Shown: positions 12,436 through 22,901 of the stretch, piece by piece
Layout of the letters: every line of letters starts with the position of its first letter
How positions within the stretch are numbered: position 1 is the stretch's first letter
Source of the DNA: Pterobdella sp. o SKG-2022
Taxonomy: Eukaryota > Annelida > Clitellata > Hirudinida > Piscicolidae
Reading direction: 5' to 3'
Assembly (NCBI GenBank): GCA_964035795.1
Contig: OZ038321.1
Coordinates: 26,452,544 to 26,516,543 of the forward strand
DNA: 64,000 bases
Notes under the pieces: model-generated
The model's input: only the letters and a program-made list of their open reading frames with translations
Databases searched by the model: none
What the model was told of the DNA's origin: nothing
Position numbers and translations under genes: made by a program

Positions 12436-15400
12436 ATGGAAGAAACAAATAGAAACAACATGGATAAAAATTCAACTTATGCGCCTAAAAAAAAATTTTT
12501 GTCTATATATAAAGAGGATGAAAAGAAAGAAGAATTGAAACAAAACTGTAATTTGGAAGAAAAAAACAATGTTTCAAATAATTTAGTGAATAGTGATGGT
12601 CAATTGCTAATCATTGATGACAACAGCACTTCTGACACCGTGCTCACAAAAAAAACCGAAAAAGAGAGCCAAAAACAAGTTTATAAAACAAATCGATTAC
12701 CAGAAAAGTGTTTAAATATGAAAAATTTCAATGATCTCAGCTTGTCCAAATGTATCAGTGAAATTATAGTTTCAGAATTGAACACAAATGATGATATTAA
12801 TTGTTCTTCTGAAAATAAATACTTTTCTGATGTATTGAAATCAAGCAGTTTGAAAAAGAAAATCATAAAAGATAGCAGTGTTTCAGAAAATTTAAAGGAA
12901 AGTGACAAGAATGATAATGACGTTTACTTTATTGATGTAGGTTCAGCAAATGATAGACATGATCATTCAAAGATGAAAGATTCAAAAAAAGGTGTTTCTG
13001 AAACAAACTTTAAAAATAATGTAGAGTTTAAATCTTGGCATTTTTCAGAGAAACAAAAAAGATATACAGAAATTAGTAACAGTAATAATATTGCTAAAAG
13101 AGAAATTGATAAAAACTTTTATATTAATGGTGGTAATTATGAAGCTATCTCAAATAATCCTGAATGGATGAAGATTGATCATTCAAAAATGTTTCATTTT
13201 TCAAAAAACTTCAATAAAGTTTCACCAGAATTCAATCCACCCGACAAGCATTTTATAAATGTTTTGAATCAATCTCACTCTGCATTTTCACCTCATTATC
13301 TCCCTTTTTCATATCCTCATACTCTTTTTATGCCAGAAAAATCTTACTCAAACATTTCTGATATGAGACATTCACCATTTAATTATCACATATCTAAAAA
13401 AGCTCTCAATCCAGACATATCCAAAATGTCATCTCACTTTTCTTACATGTCCCATGCTGTCAGTCCAAATCACCATGGCAAGTATTTAGCTAATGATTCA
13501 CAACATTTTAAAAATAATTCTACATCAAATTCTTTTCCACAAAAATCAGAAATGATGATTAAAAAAAGTGAATCTCCCATTGATTTAAGCACAAAAAAGC
13601 ATAATTTAGAAGACTTTGAACATCAGAACATGTCTAGATTGCCACATCTTTTACAGCCTCCCTTACCTTATCTACCCACCCAGCCTGACTACCATTATCC
13701 ATCTGCTCAATTCAAAGAAATATCTAAATCTCCTTTCAGCAAAAACCACAAGTTCAATGCTAATGAACAATTTTATAATTCATTCAGTAATAGAGTATTA
13801 GATGAGAATTACCTAAAAGCTAAATCCATGAAAGGTTTTGAAATCCCAATTAAACCTGTAGAATATGATTTTAAAAAACACCATGAAAACAAATTTAGAG
13901 AAATGTCTTTAGTGGGAACAGAGCATGCAAAGTTATATAGCAAAATGAATGAACTTGAGAATCTATATGACTACCATGCAAAACTTGATAGCTTAAACAG
14001 AAATTTGCACAGTTCATTACATGCAGCAAATTATACTCCCATCAGGGTTCAGTCTCCAAAGTTATATCCCATTGCATCTTTTCCTTATGCCCCCAGTGTA
14101 CCCTTTGATGAACATCAGTGTTATTGCTATTGCAAAATATGTGATAAAATGTTTGTTGGGTATGAGAAATTAAGGCATCACTTTGTTAAGAACCACAGAA
14201 TGGAACCACACCCTGATTATTTTTCTATCTCGAGCAACCCGGAAAGTGCTAAGAAAGCACCAGTGGTGATATTAAAAAATTCATCTTCCAATTCAGATTT
14301 TGTAAAAAAAACTGAAGGAATAAAAAGAGTTGCAGAAGTTTATCCACTTTTATCAAATTATTCTGAGCATCAAAAATCAGGGAAAAAAAAGAAGATTGAA
14401 GATTCTTTGAGGTTTTCATATTCATTCAAGGAAGAAAGGTTGAGTGATAAAGTAGACAAAAGAAAAGAGGACTCAGAAGGCAATTGTCAAAAGTGTTTAG
14501 AAGGTTTCAAAGATATAAATGATTGGAAAGATCATATTTCTTTAGCTCATAAAAATCAAGATAACAGGTGCAAATCATGTAAAATATTTTTTTTGAGCTC
14601 TGAAGAGCTTGAAAAACACATGCAAAGCAAGCATCCCATAGAACGCGATGAAGTATTTTTCAAATGTATGTATTGTCGAATGGTCTTCACTAATGAAGAG
14701 GTTCTTCTGGTGCACACAAAAGAACATGAAAAAGTTCTTTCTATTGCTTCTCATTTCACTTCACTTTCCTCTGATAAACATTCTTTCATATCATCTAAAC
14801 ACTCATCTATCCAGATTGAGCTTCCTGATACAACCACTTGTCCAGAAACAGATCCACAATCTTCACATAAAAACCTTTCATCTCCTTTTCAAAAGAGTCC
14901 AAGCCTTAAACTTGAAACTAATGACAAAAAAAGCTTTGAAAATAAAACAAATGATAAAGAAAAACAGGAAAATGAATCGAAGACAACAGATAAGACCTCA
15001 AAAGCTTCTTTCAAAAAAAAGTTTTTTCTCAAGAAATTTCAAGAAGAGGAATTAGCCAAGGCTTTCAAGCTTGCTAAAACCCCTAGTGAACCTTCTATTG
15101 AAGCTCTTCTTAAAAACGGTAGTATTAATAGTTGTTATTATATTTCGTGTTTTATACTTTACTTAATTATTTTTTCAGAAAATTCATCTAGTAAAGAGTC
15201 AACTTCTGCTCATAATTTCTATAAATTACAACCTTCTAAACTACAAGACCTCACTAACACATCTGATAAAAGTTCAAGTTATCATAATGAAAATGACACT
15301 TCTCCAAAAAGTAAAAAACATTTCAAGTCCAAAATGCTGGCGTGTAATATAATAGATAAAATTGTATCTGAAGGACTTGCCCTTCCTACATGTTCAGCCC

Positions 15401-17148
15401 AAGATAATTTCAGCTCATATTTCAACATGGATTTGTCAAAGGATTTCGTGAGCAAACTCTCAAAAGGACTTCCTTTCCTAGAACAACTCAACATCTTGAA
15501 TGAAAAAAGTCATGGTAAGCAACGACACACTGCGACCAAAGAGCACAGATCCTTGAATGAAGACAAGGATGGATTGGATGGAAGTATCAAGAAGGAAATT
15601 TTTTCAAAAAGGGATACTTCAAAAGGTAGTGAGGGAAGTGAAAAGGGTCACGATGGAGCTCTCAAGTCCAACAATGAAGACAAAATTGAGAGTGAAGCGG
15701 TGTGTGTCAATAATACTACTCTACTTAAAGATATTCTTGACGATTTTGGAAATAACAAAGACACCAAGGGTGATAAATTAAAAGCCAGTGAGGATATTTC
15801 TTCAGGAAAAGATGGTAAAAAGTCGAGTGCAGATATGTTCAAAGAAACGAACAGAGATAGTGATGTTTGCAAGCGAGTAAAAAATGATTTAAAATCAGTA
15901 AAAAATTCAAGTTTAAAGGCCTTGTCTGATGGCGGTGAAGACAATGAACACGTAAAGCATTCCAGTCCGAGGATACGGTGTGTCAGAGATGTATGTGGTG
16001 AGATCATTACCAATTCTCTTAAAGCCAGGATTCATGAAAATAATAATAATGAAAACTTCAAAATATTTAATTCTGAAGACAGTGATGAATCTTCTTCCAC
16101 TAACACAACTAATCTGCTTGACAACATTGTTTTAGTGGCCACCACTTCAACTGACACTCCAATATCTGCTTCAAACACCATTGCTCAATCATGCCATTCA
16201 TCCCCTACTATGTCTAATGAATCTTCTGGTCAGTTAACTCTGAGCGATGAGAAGTCCTCTGAGGAAAAAGCTTCTGACAGAGATAAAACTTGTGATACGG
16301 AAAAACTCGATTTGAAGGAGAAAAATCTTGACGAAAATAAAAATACACAGAATTCAGATAGGGATTCAAATACAAAACTTGAAAATAAGCCAGAAAATGC
16401 TACAAAAGAAAATGATGAAAAGGTTTCATTAGACATAGATGACAATGAACTTAAAGCTATTAAAACTATTAAGAAGCCCTCTGAAGTATCGAAAAGGGGT
16501 TTGAAATACACCGATAAAAAGAGCCAATTAGATAAAAATAAAAACTTACAAGTACATAAAAATATAGCTACAATCAATTCTGCATTGGATGGTTCAATAA
16601 AGGAAGATAATGACAATGATACAAATTTTGATGAAACAAACGTAGACAAAAAAAATGAAGAAAGTTGTGTTGAAAAATCAGAAGAAAAAACTGATTCTAT
16701 GTCCAATAAAAAACCTATTTTAGAGAAAATAGTCTCCGAAAGAGGTGAGGATTGTAGGCAACAGAAGATTGACACCAAAGAAATTCAGCACTTCAATGAA
16801 CCGATCTCTGTATCGAACTTTATTTCTAAAACTATCGTTTCGATGCTATCTTCAGACGAAACTAGTTCATCAGTCGGTCAAAATGAAAAAAACGTACAGA
16901 AAGTTAATGATATTTACCTTCTCACCTCACTCGCTTTGAAAAATAAAAAGATTAGCGACAGCTGTGTTAACAATGAAAAAATCGATGTAGATGTTTGTAA
17001 GGGACTCAAAACGAACGAAGCCAGTAATAATCTCAATCAATCAGTATACAAAAGTTTATCATTCAAATGGGAGAATGCAAAAACCACCAAAAGGCCAAGT
17101 GATAGCGATGCTGGTTCTAAAATGACAAAAAAGACCAAGAATTATTGA
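12436..17148 (+). CDS. C2H2 zinc-finger protein with PIDLS motif
   Basis: Open from ATG 12436 to TGA 17148. A 60-bp intron (15119-15178; GTAGTA...TTTTCAG, phase 1) is almost certainly removed, since its translation is a hydrophobic stretch foreign to the protein. Spliced length is about 1550 aa; exons are 12436-15118 and 15179-17148. One isolated C2H2 finger uses C566, C569, H582 and H587; three clustered fingers use C684/C687/H700/H705, C712/C715/H728/H733 and C744/C747/H760/H764. PIDLS at 381-385 matches the PxDLS peptide that recruits the CtBP co-repressor, so a repressor role is likely. The C-terminal half is disordered, Ser/Asp/Glu/Lys-rich, and ends in a basic, NLS-like segment (KRPSDSDAGSKMTKKTK). 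I cannot assign a named family; Teashirt-like proteins also carry PIDLS, but the finger spacing is not diagnostic. AATAAA signals lie at 17553 and 17693. Confidence 0.88.
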   Translation: MEETNRNNMDKNSTYAPKKKFLSIYKEDEKKEELKQNCNLEEKNNVSNNLVNSDGQLLIIDDNSTSDTVLTKKTEKESQKQVYKTNRLPEKCLNMKNFNDLSLSKCISEIIVSELNTNDDINCSSENKYFSDVLKSSSLKKKIIKDSSVSENLKESDKNDNDVYFIDVGSANDRHDHSKMKDSKKGVSETNFKNNVEFKSWHFSEKQKRYTEISNSNNIAKREIDKNFYINGGNYEAISNNPEWMKIDHSKMFHFSKNFNKVSPEFNPPDKHFINVLNQSHSAFSPHYLPFSYPHTLFMPEKSYSNISDMRHSPFNYHISKKALNPDISKMSSHFSYMSHAVSPNHHGKYLANDSQHFKNNSTSNSFPQKSEMMIKKSESPIDLSTKKHNLEDFEHQNMSRLPHLLQPPLPYLPTQPDYHYPSAQFKEISKSPFSKNHKFNANEQFYNSFSNRVLDENYLKAKSMKGFEIPIKPVEYDFKKHHENKFREMSLVGTEHAKLYSKMNELENLYDYHAKLDSLNRNLHSSLHAANYTPIRVQSPKLYPIASFPYAPSVPFDEHQCYCYCKICDKMFVGYEKLRHHFVKNHRMEPHPDYFSISSNPESAKKAPVVILKNSSSNSDFVKKTEGIKRVAEVYPLLSNYSEHQKSGKKKKIEDSLRFSYSFKEERLSDKVDKRKEDSEGNCQKCLEGFKDINDWKDHISLAHKNQDNRCKSCKIFFLSSEELEKHMQSKHPIERDEVFFKCMYCRMVFTNEEVLLVHTKEHEKVLSIASHFTSLSSDKHSFISSKHSSIQIELPDTTTCPETDPQSSHKNLSSPFQKSPSLKLETNDKKSFENKTNDKEKQENESKTTDKTSKASFKKKFFLKKFQEEELAKAFKLAKTPSEPSIEALLKNGSINSCYYISCFILYLIIFSENSSSKESTSAHNFYKLQPSKLQDLTNTSDKSSSYHNENDTSPKSKKHFKSKMLACNIIDKIVSEGLALPTCSAQDNFSSYFNMDLSKDFVSKLSKGLPFLEQLNILNEKSHGKQRHTATKEHRSLNEDKDGLDGSIKKEIFSKRDTSKGSEGSEKGHDGALKSNNEDKIESEAVCVNNTTLLKDILDDFGNNKDTKGDKLKASEDISSGKDGKKSSADMFKETNRDSDVCKRVKNDLKSVKNSSLKALSDGGEDNEHVKHSSPRIRCVRDVCGEIITNSLKARIHENNNNENFKIFNSEDSDESSSTNTTNLLDNIVLVATTSTDTPISASNTIAQSCHSSPTMSNESSGQLTLSDEKSSEEKASDRDKTCDTEKLDLKEKNLDENKNTQNSDRDSNTKLENKPENATKENDEKVSLDIDDNELKAIKTIKKPSEVSKRGLKYTDKKSQLDKNKNLQVHKNIATINSALDGSIKEDNDNDTNFDETNVDKKNEESCVEKSEEKTDSMSNKKPILEKIVSERGEDCRQQKIDTKEIQHFNEPISVSNFISKTIVSMLSSDETSSSVGQNEKNVQKVNDIYLLTSLALKNKKISDSCVNNEKIDVDVCKGLKTNEASNNLNQSVYKSLSFKWENAKTTKRPSDSDAGSKMTKKTKNY
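15119..15178 (+). other. 60-bp frame-preserving intron
   Basis: GT-AG intron with a T-rich 3' end (ATTATTTTTTCAG). It has no in-frame stop and its length is a multiple of three, so retention would insert 20 mainly hydrophobic residues without a frameshift. Its AT-rich composition differs from the flanking coding sequence. Confidence 0.75.
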
Positions 17149-17255
17149 AGTTTTTATTATATAAAAAAAACTTGACACAATCATCATGGTAAATAGAGAA
17201 ATTTGATTTTTATATCATGTGTACCGTGAGATGAAATTTTTATAAATGAAACAGA

Positions 17256-17258
<3 letters not shown>

Positions 17259-17315
<57 letters not shown>
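17259..17315. repeat. TA microsatellite in 3' flank of zinc-finger gene
   Basis: Perfect (TA)n about 110 bp after the stop codon, probably inside the 3' UTR because AATAAA sites follow at 17553 and 17693. Confidence 0.95.
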
Positions 17316-17318
<3 letters not shown>

Positions 17319-18129
17319 ATGTTAATGGTGGATTTGCGTAATGAGAATTTGTTGAAATTTTTTGTTAGATTTATTTGCAAATAATTAATTTTGTTACGCC
17401 CTTTGTTATTGATTAAATGTGGATATTTTAACCTTAATATTGTAGATTTTGTTGTTACTCGTTTACTTTTATCCTTGTTACTGATTCGCCTTCAAAATTA
17501 TATTAACAATCTATATTATTTCGAAGCTATTTTTGTCAGCTTATCTTTCTTCAATAAAATATTTGTAACATGGTTATAACTGTAAATATTACTTGGATGT
17601 CTTATCATTATAGTATAATATTCTCAAATTTATTTCAATCTTTGTTAATTATCGTTCAATATATTTTAATATGAAAATATTTCGAATAGCTGAATAAAAA
17701 ATAGTCCTACAGAGCTATTGTATGCTCTCAGCATAAATTTTATAAGAAGTTCATTACTAATTCTTGAATGGTGTGTGACGTCCTTTAGTCCCATTACACA
17801 TTTTTATAAGCATTTTTTTACATATTTTTAAAATATTTGAGTTTTTTCATGTCACTTAGAATGCTTTTGATAATTTTCATCTAATTTATTTTTGTAAAAA
17901 TATTTATTTCCCACGTTATATCTAATCTCACCATGTTGACAAGTAGTTTAATTTGAAGCTCATTCTATTTAATATTTTCAACTTTACTTTGGTTCTTGAA
18001 AATTTATAAACAAATTTCAAAATTTTTTATCCATTACAAATAAAAATTTCATTTACTTATTTCTAAAATTTTTAAAATTAAATTTTAACTCATTAAATCA
18101 TTTTACCATAGTCGGCATTTTTCACTTTT
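17316..18129. other. 3' UTR and AT-rich spacer
   Basis: Holds the probable polyadenylation signals of the zinc-finger gene (17553-17558, 17693-17698). Nothing else is recognised. Confidence 0.5.
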
Positions 18130-18660
18130 CTAAGGAGTCAATAACCTCATTTTCTCTACATCGACACTTTTATAGGATTATGCGAATACTCACCCAGGTC
18201 TAAGGCAAAAGCTTTCCATCACTTTTTCCAAGCTCACCTTGGCCTTCTTCTTCATTTACCAGCTTTAACCTCAAGTCTGCTTCACGCAATTATCATTACC
18301 CTGTTTTACCTGATCATCTTAAACTTTCGTGCTTCAAAACTTCAACAGTTGTATCATTTAAACTCAACTATATCAAAACTTTTTTTTTTTTTACTTCATA
18401 CCCTATAACCATCTTTTCAATACCTCTTTTCACTTATCGATTTTTTCCATTATGGGTGCGTAAGCGCACACTATTCCCTCTACTTCTTGCAATAAACAGT
18501 CAACATTACCAGATATCCTATTTATATCCACCAAATTTTTGAATAAATTTTTCGTGTTTAGTATTCTAACACCACCAGTTTTTATCTTTATTAACCTGAT
18601 CACCATAGTTTGAATATTCTACCTAAAAATTTTAAACCCATAGTTTTACATCTTTTTTCT
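18130..18660 (-). mobile_element. Highly decayed LINE fragment
   Basis: Minus-strand translation gives an EGIVCAYAPIMEK segment like the YAP block of LINE endonucleases (about 18440-18500). Shorter pieces (SGKTGNDNCVKQT) resemble the C-terminal tail of the fragment at 5612-5940. Stops break every frame. The two blocks lie closer together than in a full element, so an internal deletion is inferred. Confidence 0.5.
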
Positions 18661-18714
18661 TAGATAGATCAAATACCTACCTTCCTCTCCAACAACTATG
18701 CGAAACTCCATACT

Positions 18715-18720
18715 TTTATT
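18715..18720 (-). promoter_or_regulatory. Polyadenylation signal AATAAA
   Basis: TTTATT on the plus strand, 80 bp beyond the stop codon of the TMEM216/TMEM80-like gene. Confidence 0.55.
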
Positions 18721-18799
18721 ATTAAATAAACCAGTATCATGAAGAAAAAATTAAGTTTTGAGAAGAATTTTTAAAAAAGCTTACAAATTTTGAACAATT

Positions 18800-19525
18800 T
18801 TAAAATTTAGATTTTACAAAAGAAATGGATTTGATGAATGAAAAGATAAAATGTACAAGACAAAAGATTAATGCTATTACAACATTTATTACTTCAATCC
18901 ACATAACAAATCTCTGCCATAATAATAAATATAGACTCAGTCCAATCACAGGGAAGCTTAAACATATCGACTTTACTATTAAATTTAATTTCTCTTGTCT
19001 ATTTCCACTCATCCCTAAAAAAAATATTTTTTTAATTAAAATATGTTTCTCCCAAAACATACACTCACCATTATGTAGGTATCGGAAGAATATTGGAATT
19101 GAAATGATCAAAATTATCAGTTCTGATGCTAATACATCATTTGGATAGGGAAGATTTTGACCTTGAAATAAATTTCATATGAGATTTTTTTTAATAATTT
19201 TTAAGCTATGATCAATATCTTTAAAAACTAATAGTAACTTTTCCATATGAGAATTCCTAGTTCCAGAACAAAATAAATCGACAAAAACCATTTGTGGAAA
19301 AGACATTCGAATTCATAGAAAAGAGAAGATTTCTTAAATGTATAATTTTAATTAGATTCTGATAAAATAACTTAATTATCAAAAAAATCATCATATCTTA
19401 ACACGAAAAATCTCAAATCAAAACTATTGATTACCAATGGAATTATTTGACCTGGAAAGTTGAAAATAAAATTAAAAATTAAAAAAATTATGATAGGTAT
19501 ATTTCTCACCGATTATATCTTGCAT
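18800..19525 (-). CDS. TMEM216/TMEM80-family transition-zone membrane protein
   Basis: Minus-strand coding exons are 19510-19525, 19435-19451 (17-bp microexon), 19239-19332, 19069-19161 and 18800-19014, giving 144 aa; human TMEM216 is about 145 aa. The family (Transmemb_17) consists of small four-pass proteins of the ciliary transition zone. Seen: TM1 WFLSIYFVLELGILIW (26-41), a KSQNLPYP linker (42-49) like the KSQ/YP linker of TMEM80 and TMEM216, TM2 (54-70) and a GMSGNRQEKL loop (74-83) in place of the family G-x-x-GN loop. TM3 with LLLWQ (about 88-106) and TM4 (about 113-135) follow. All junctions are GT-AG and in phase. AATAAA is at 18715-18720 on the minus strand. Start codons of this gene and the SRCR-ZP gene are 200 bp apart. 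TMEM216 and TMEM80 cannot be told apart from this alone. The first two short exons are less certain. Confidence 0.83.
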
Positions 19526-19725
19526 TTTAGATGTAAAAGTGAACAATGTTTTGTTGCATCTATAGCAACGAGAAATAAAAAAATTTTTAAAACTAAGCAA
19601 ATATTATTTAAGTTTTAAAAAATATTTTTGATTAGCGTTTACAGTTACTTGAAATAATTAAGGTTTTTTATCTACAATCTTTGAGTTATCAGACGGTTCT
19701 TGGCTGTTTTTAAAAATTTTTAGTC
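19526..19725. promoter_or_regulatory. Shared intergenic region of a head-to-head gene pair
   Basis: Exactly 200 bp separate the inferred ATG of the minus-strand TMEM216/TMEM80-like gene (19525) from that of the plus-strand SRCR-ZP gene (19726). Both 5' UTRs and any core promoters must lie here unless an upstream non-coding exon exists. It is AT-rich and I see no convincing TATA box or X-box. Confidence 0.5.
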
Positions 19726-22700
19726 ATGAAAAGATATATTTTTCTTTTATTTTTGAAGCTTACTTTTGGTGGCCGTGATATTTTTTATTTATTTTTTCCA
19801 AACAGTATTAATTCTTTTCAGTAATTAGCTTAATTTTGTACATTTTAATTATCATAAAATGATATAAAATTATAATTTTTCAGCAAATTTTACTGAGGAT
19901 TTTGGAATTTATAACCTACGCTTAGTAGGTTCAAGTCCCCTACAAGGAAGGTTAGAGGTTTTACATGAAGGTGTGTGGGGCACGGTATGCGATGATCGTT
20001 TCACTCATTATACATGTTCTCTAGTCTGCAAACAACTTGGCTATCAGTAAGATTCTGAGTTTTTCTTTTCAATAGTATTCAATTAAAAAATTTCACACAC
20101 ATTGATATAAAATTTTCACATTAAAGAGGAGGGACTTGTCTTGTACATGATCAAACTTCAAGGGATTGTGATTATGATGACAAAAGTAATATGTTTCATT
20201 TATATTTACTGGTTAAAGTTTTTAATTATTTTCTCATGTTTATAAGATGCTTATGAGGCTGGCTCAGAGCGGATATGGCTAGATGATGTAAGTTGTATGT
20301 CTCAAGAACTCAACTTGGCTGAGTGCACCCATTCAAACTGGGGCGATGTCAACTGCAACCACACAGAAGATGTGGGATGTGCTTGTGAAGGAATAAGTAA
20401 GCTTTTTTCTAAGTCAATACATGTGATCAAAATGCTGTAGCAGAATGATGACTACTTTCAAAAAGTAGTATTTGAAAGTAAATGTATACAAAAAAAAATT
20501 AAACATATAATACTCATTTTTTGTCAAATTTATCTTTAAATATAAAAAATTTTTTCAAATAGATTATTGTAATGCAAGCCGGCATAGGATAGTGCCTCTA
20601 GACAAAAGTATAGAAGGAGTGGGTGTTGTGGAGGTGATGATGGACGATGGGGAGTGGGGTGCAGTGTGTGATGATCATTGGGATGACATGGATGCTGTGG
20701 TTTTTTGCAGATGTTTGGGATATTCAGAGTTGGTTTTTAATGGAATACTTTTGTCTTTTACTGCATATCAAAACAAAGTACGCTTGGAATCCTGTAATAT
20801 AGGTCTTCATTGCTTAATTTTCGTCATCATATACCGCATTAATAGTCATAATTTTTTTTCGCCTATAATGAATATAAGTTTATTTAAATTTATTTTGAAA
20901 TAAAATCTTCATTATTATAAATTGAAATTCGCTCTACTTCAAATAGTTCTAAACTAAAATTTTTTTCATTAAAACGCTCAGTAAAGAAACCCCGTTCAAA
21001 GCGATGCTTTTGAACCCTCATACCATCTTTTCAAACGAGCTTCTATCATCTTATGAGGGCAGGATTATTATAGACGGCCTTTATTGCGACCAAGAAGATA
21101 TAGATTTGAGAGCTAATTTGTACGATTGTAAGAAAAAAGTCAATAACCCCTCCAAATGCAATGTCCAACGTGAACTTGCTATTGTCAAATGTGGTAATAG
21201 AACTTCTCAATTTAAATTTAGTGGTTAGTTTGCATCATTTTAACTATATTTAAATTCTTCATCAAGTGTTAAAAAATATCGAAATACTTCTACATATTCT
21301 TTGTTGATAACATACTAAAGACTGAATATAAGAGATGCAATGAAACAACTCAGAGGAGCTCGTGACGTTGGTGGAATGCCACAAAGACACCATGGTCATG
21401 TGTGTCAAGCCTGAAGCCCCATTCGACATTGAAACCTCTTTTGCCAGGCTCAAGCCAGTTTGTCAAACTGCTTCTGAGCTCAAATTTGACCCGGTCAGAG
21501 GCTACTGCTACAGTATCGACCTCAAAAGTTGCCTGCCTCTCGAGCAAGAGGTGTGACTCAGTTTTTCGTATGTCTTAATAATTTTTTGGTTATAGTGCTT
21601 CACAATTATATAACTCAATAAGTATTTAATTTTATGAAATAGTTTTTGAATAATCCGTAAAAAGAGCCTAGGAAACTTTAAAGCATGTTACGAGCTAGTT
21701 TTCTACACCGAAAATCACCCCTTCTTCTTCCATAACTCTCCTTCGTACAGCGGATGTTGCATTCTGGACACTAAAAAAGTACTCTATCATTTGTGTTTTT
21801 TTGTTTGTTAGTTTGAAAAAATTAACGACTTTTACATAGAAGGAGGTGGGAACATCACTGATAAACCTATCAGCCAGTGCTGCCCATCTGTCACAAACAA
21901 CAATCTCTCCGAACCTTGTGACAAACAGCATTGAACCAACTATAACTCTTTTATGCGATAGTCAAGGCTTTGATTTGCTTGATTTTTCGAGTAATTCAAA
22001 AAAATTTAGTGATTATAGCCCCCATTCTTTTGGCCGTACATCCACCGTAGCTGGATCTCAAATCTATTGCAAGGTTTTTGCTTTCATGAGGCTAATATTT
22101 TACTTTGAATTAATTCAAATATTTTCACTTTGATGTTTATTCCATATTGAGCTTTGTTCATTGTAGAAAAATTTAATTTGAAAGCACATGAGCTGTTTAA
22201 TGTATGCAGATAAAAGCCGATGTGTGGCACGAGAACTCATACTTGGTGGCTCACAGGTGTGCCCTTGAAACCATACGACCCATCTTGTCGAATGATACCA
22301 TCTGCAGCGGTAGCGACTGCGGAAACACTTCGGAAACCAATAACTTTCAAGAGGAAGAAGCTCCAATCTTCAAATATGAATTCTTCAAAGAAAAGTTCTA
22401 CTTTGTTATTTTTAAAATAATATGGGGGTATTAATGATTTAAACATTCGTACCAAGATGTCCAGTCACTGAACTGCTGAACATGGAGTTGTACAACTTCG
22501 ACTCTCTCTCTTGGGGCTTTTCAATGTATCTACCCAAACTTAAGGGCTATAACAAGATCAACATCTTCTGCGACGTGTACCTGTGCCACCCAGACATTGA
22601 CGATAAAGATATGTGCGACAGATCCTGTTCTTTAGACATCAATAAAAAACCCGACTTGCCACATTTATTTGAAAATGAAACTGAACCATCTACTTCAGAA

Positions 22701-22901
22701 CATGAATCAGTTGACTCGAAAAATGAAACTTTCGAGAATGAGAAGGAATTAAGTGGAGAAGAGTATCCGGAGTTGATTATGAGAAGAAATGTGAGGAGTG
22801 TGGGCAACCTGTTCAGAAGGATGTGGGAAAACCAGTTTGGAATGCTGCTAAAAAAACGAAGTCTGAGAGACATGAAGGAGGAGAAAAAATCATCTAATTA
22901 A
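19726..22901 (+). CDS. Secreted SRCR-SRCR-ZP domain protein
   Basis: Ten exons: 19726-19768, 19884-20046, 20127-20185, 20247-20396, 20563-20728, 20982-21223, 21354-21550, 21840-22073, 22210-22394 and 22457-22901; 627 aa. Residues 1-15 form a signal peptide (MKRYIFLLFLKLTFA). SRCR1 (about 25-137) has WGTVCDDRF, CKQLGYQ, IWLDDVSC and a GCAC end. SRCR2 (about 147-265) has WGAVCDDHWDD, CRCLGYS, GLYCD and AIVKC. A zona-pellucida-like module follows: ZP-N begins near LVECHKDTMVMC (277-288); ZP-C ends with INIFCDVYLC and CDRSC. A furin-like RNVR (590-593) lies after the ZP module, but no transmembrane segment or GPI signal follows. SRCR plus ZP is the DMBT1-like plan of secreted, polymerising mucosal or egg-coat proteins. 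Junctions are in phase; the exon-9 donor (GTTCTA) and the exon-7 and exon-10 acceptors are weak. AATAAA at 23576-23581. Confidence 0.85.

Noticed and set aside
14648..15055. 135-codon plus-strand ORF
   Set aside because: Frame-shifted shadow inside the zinc-finger gene.
15648..16013. 121-codon minus-strand ORF
   Set aside because: Also a shadow of the zinc-finger coding region.
16230..16778. 182-codon minus-strand ORF rich in Ser/Phe/Leu
   Set aside because: Antisense shadow of the Asp/Glu/Lys-rich coding region of the zinc-finger gene; the composition is the mirror of that strand.
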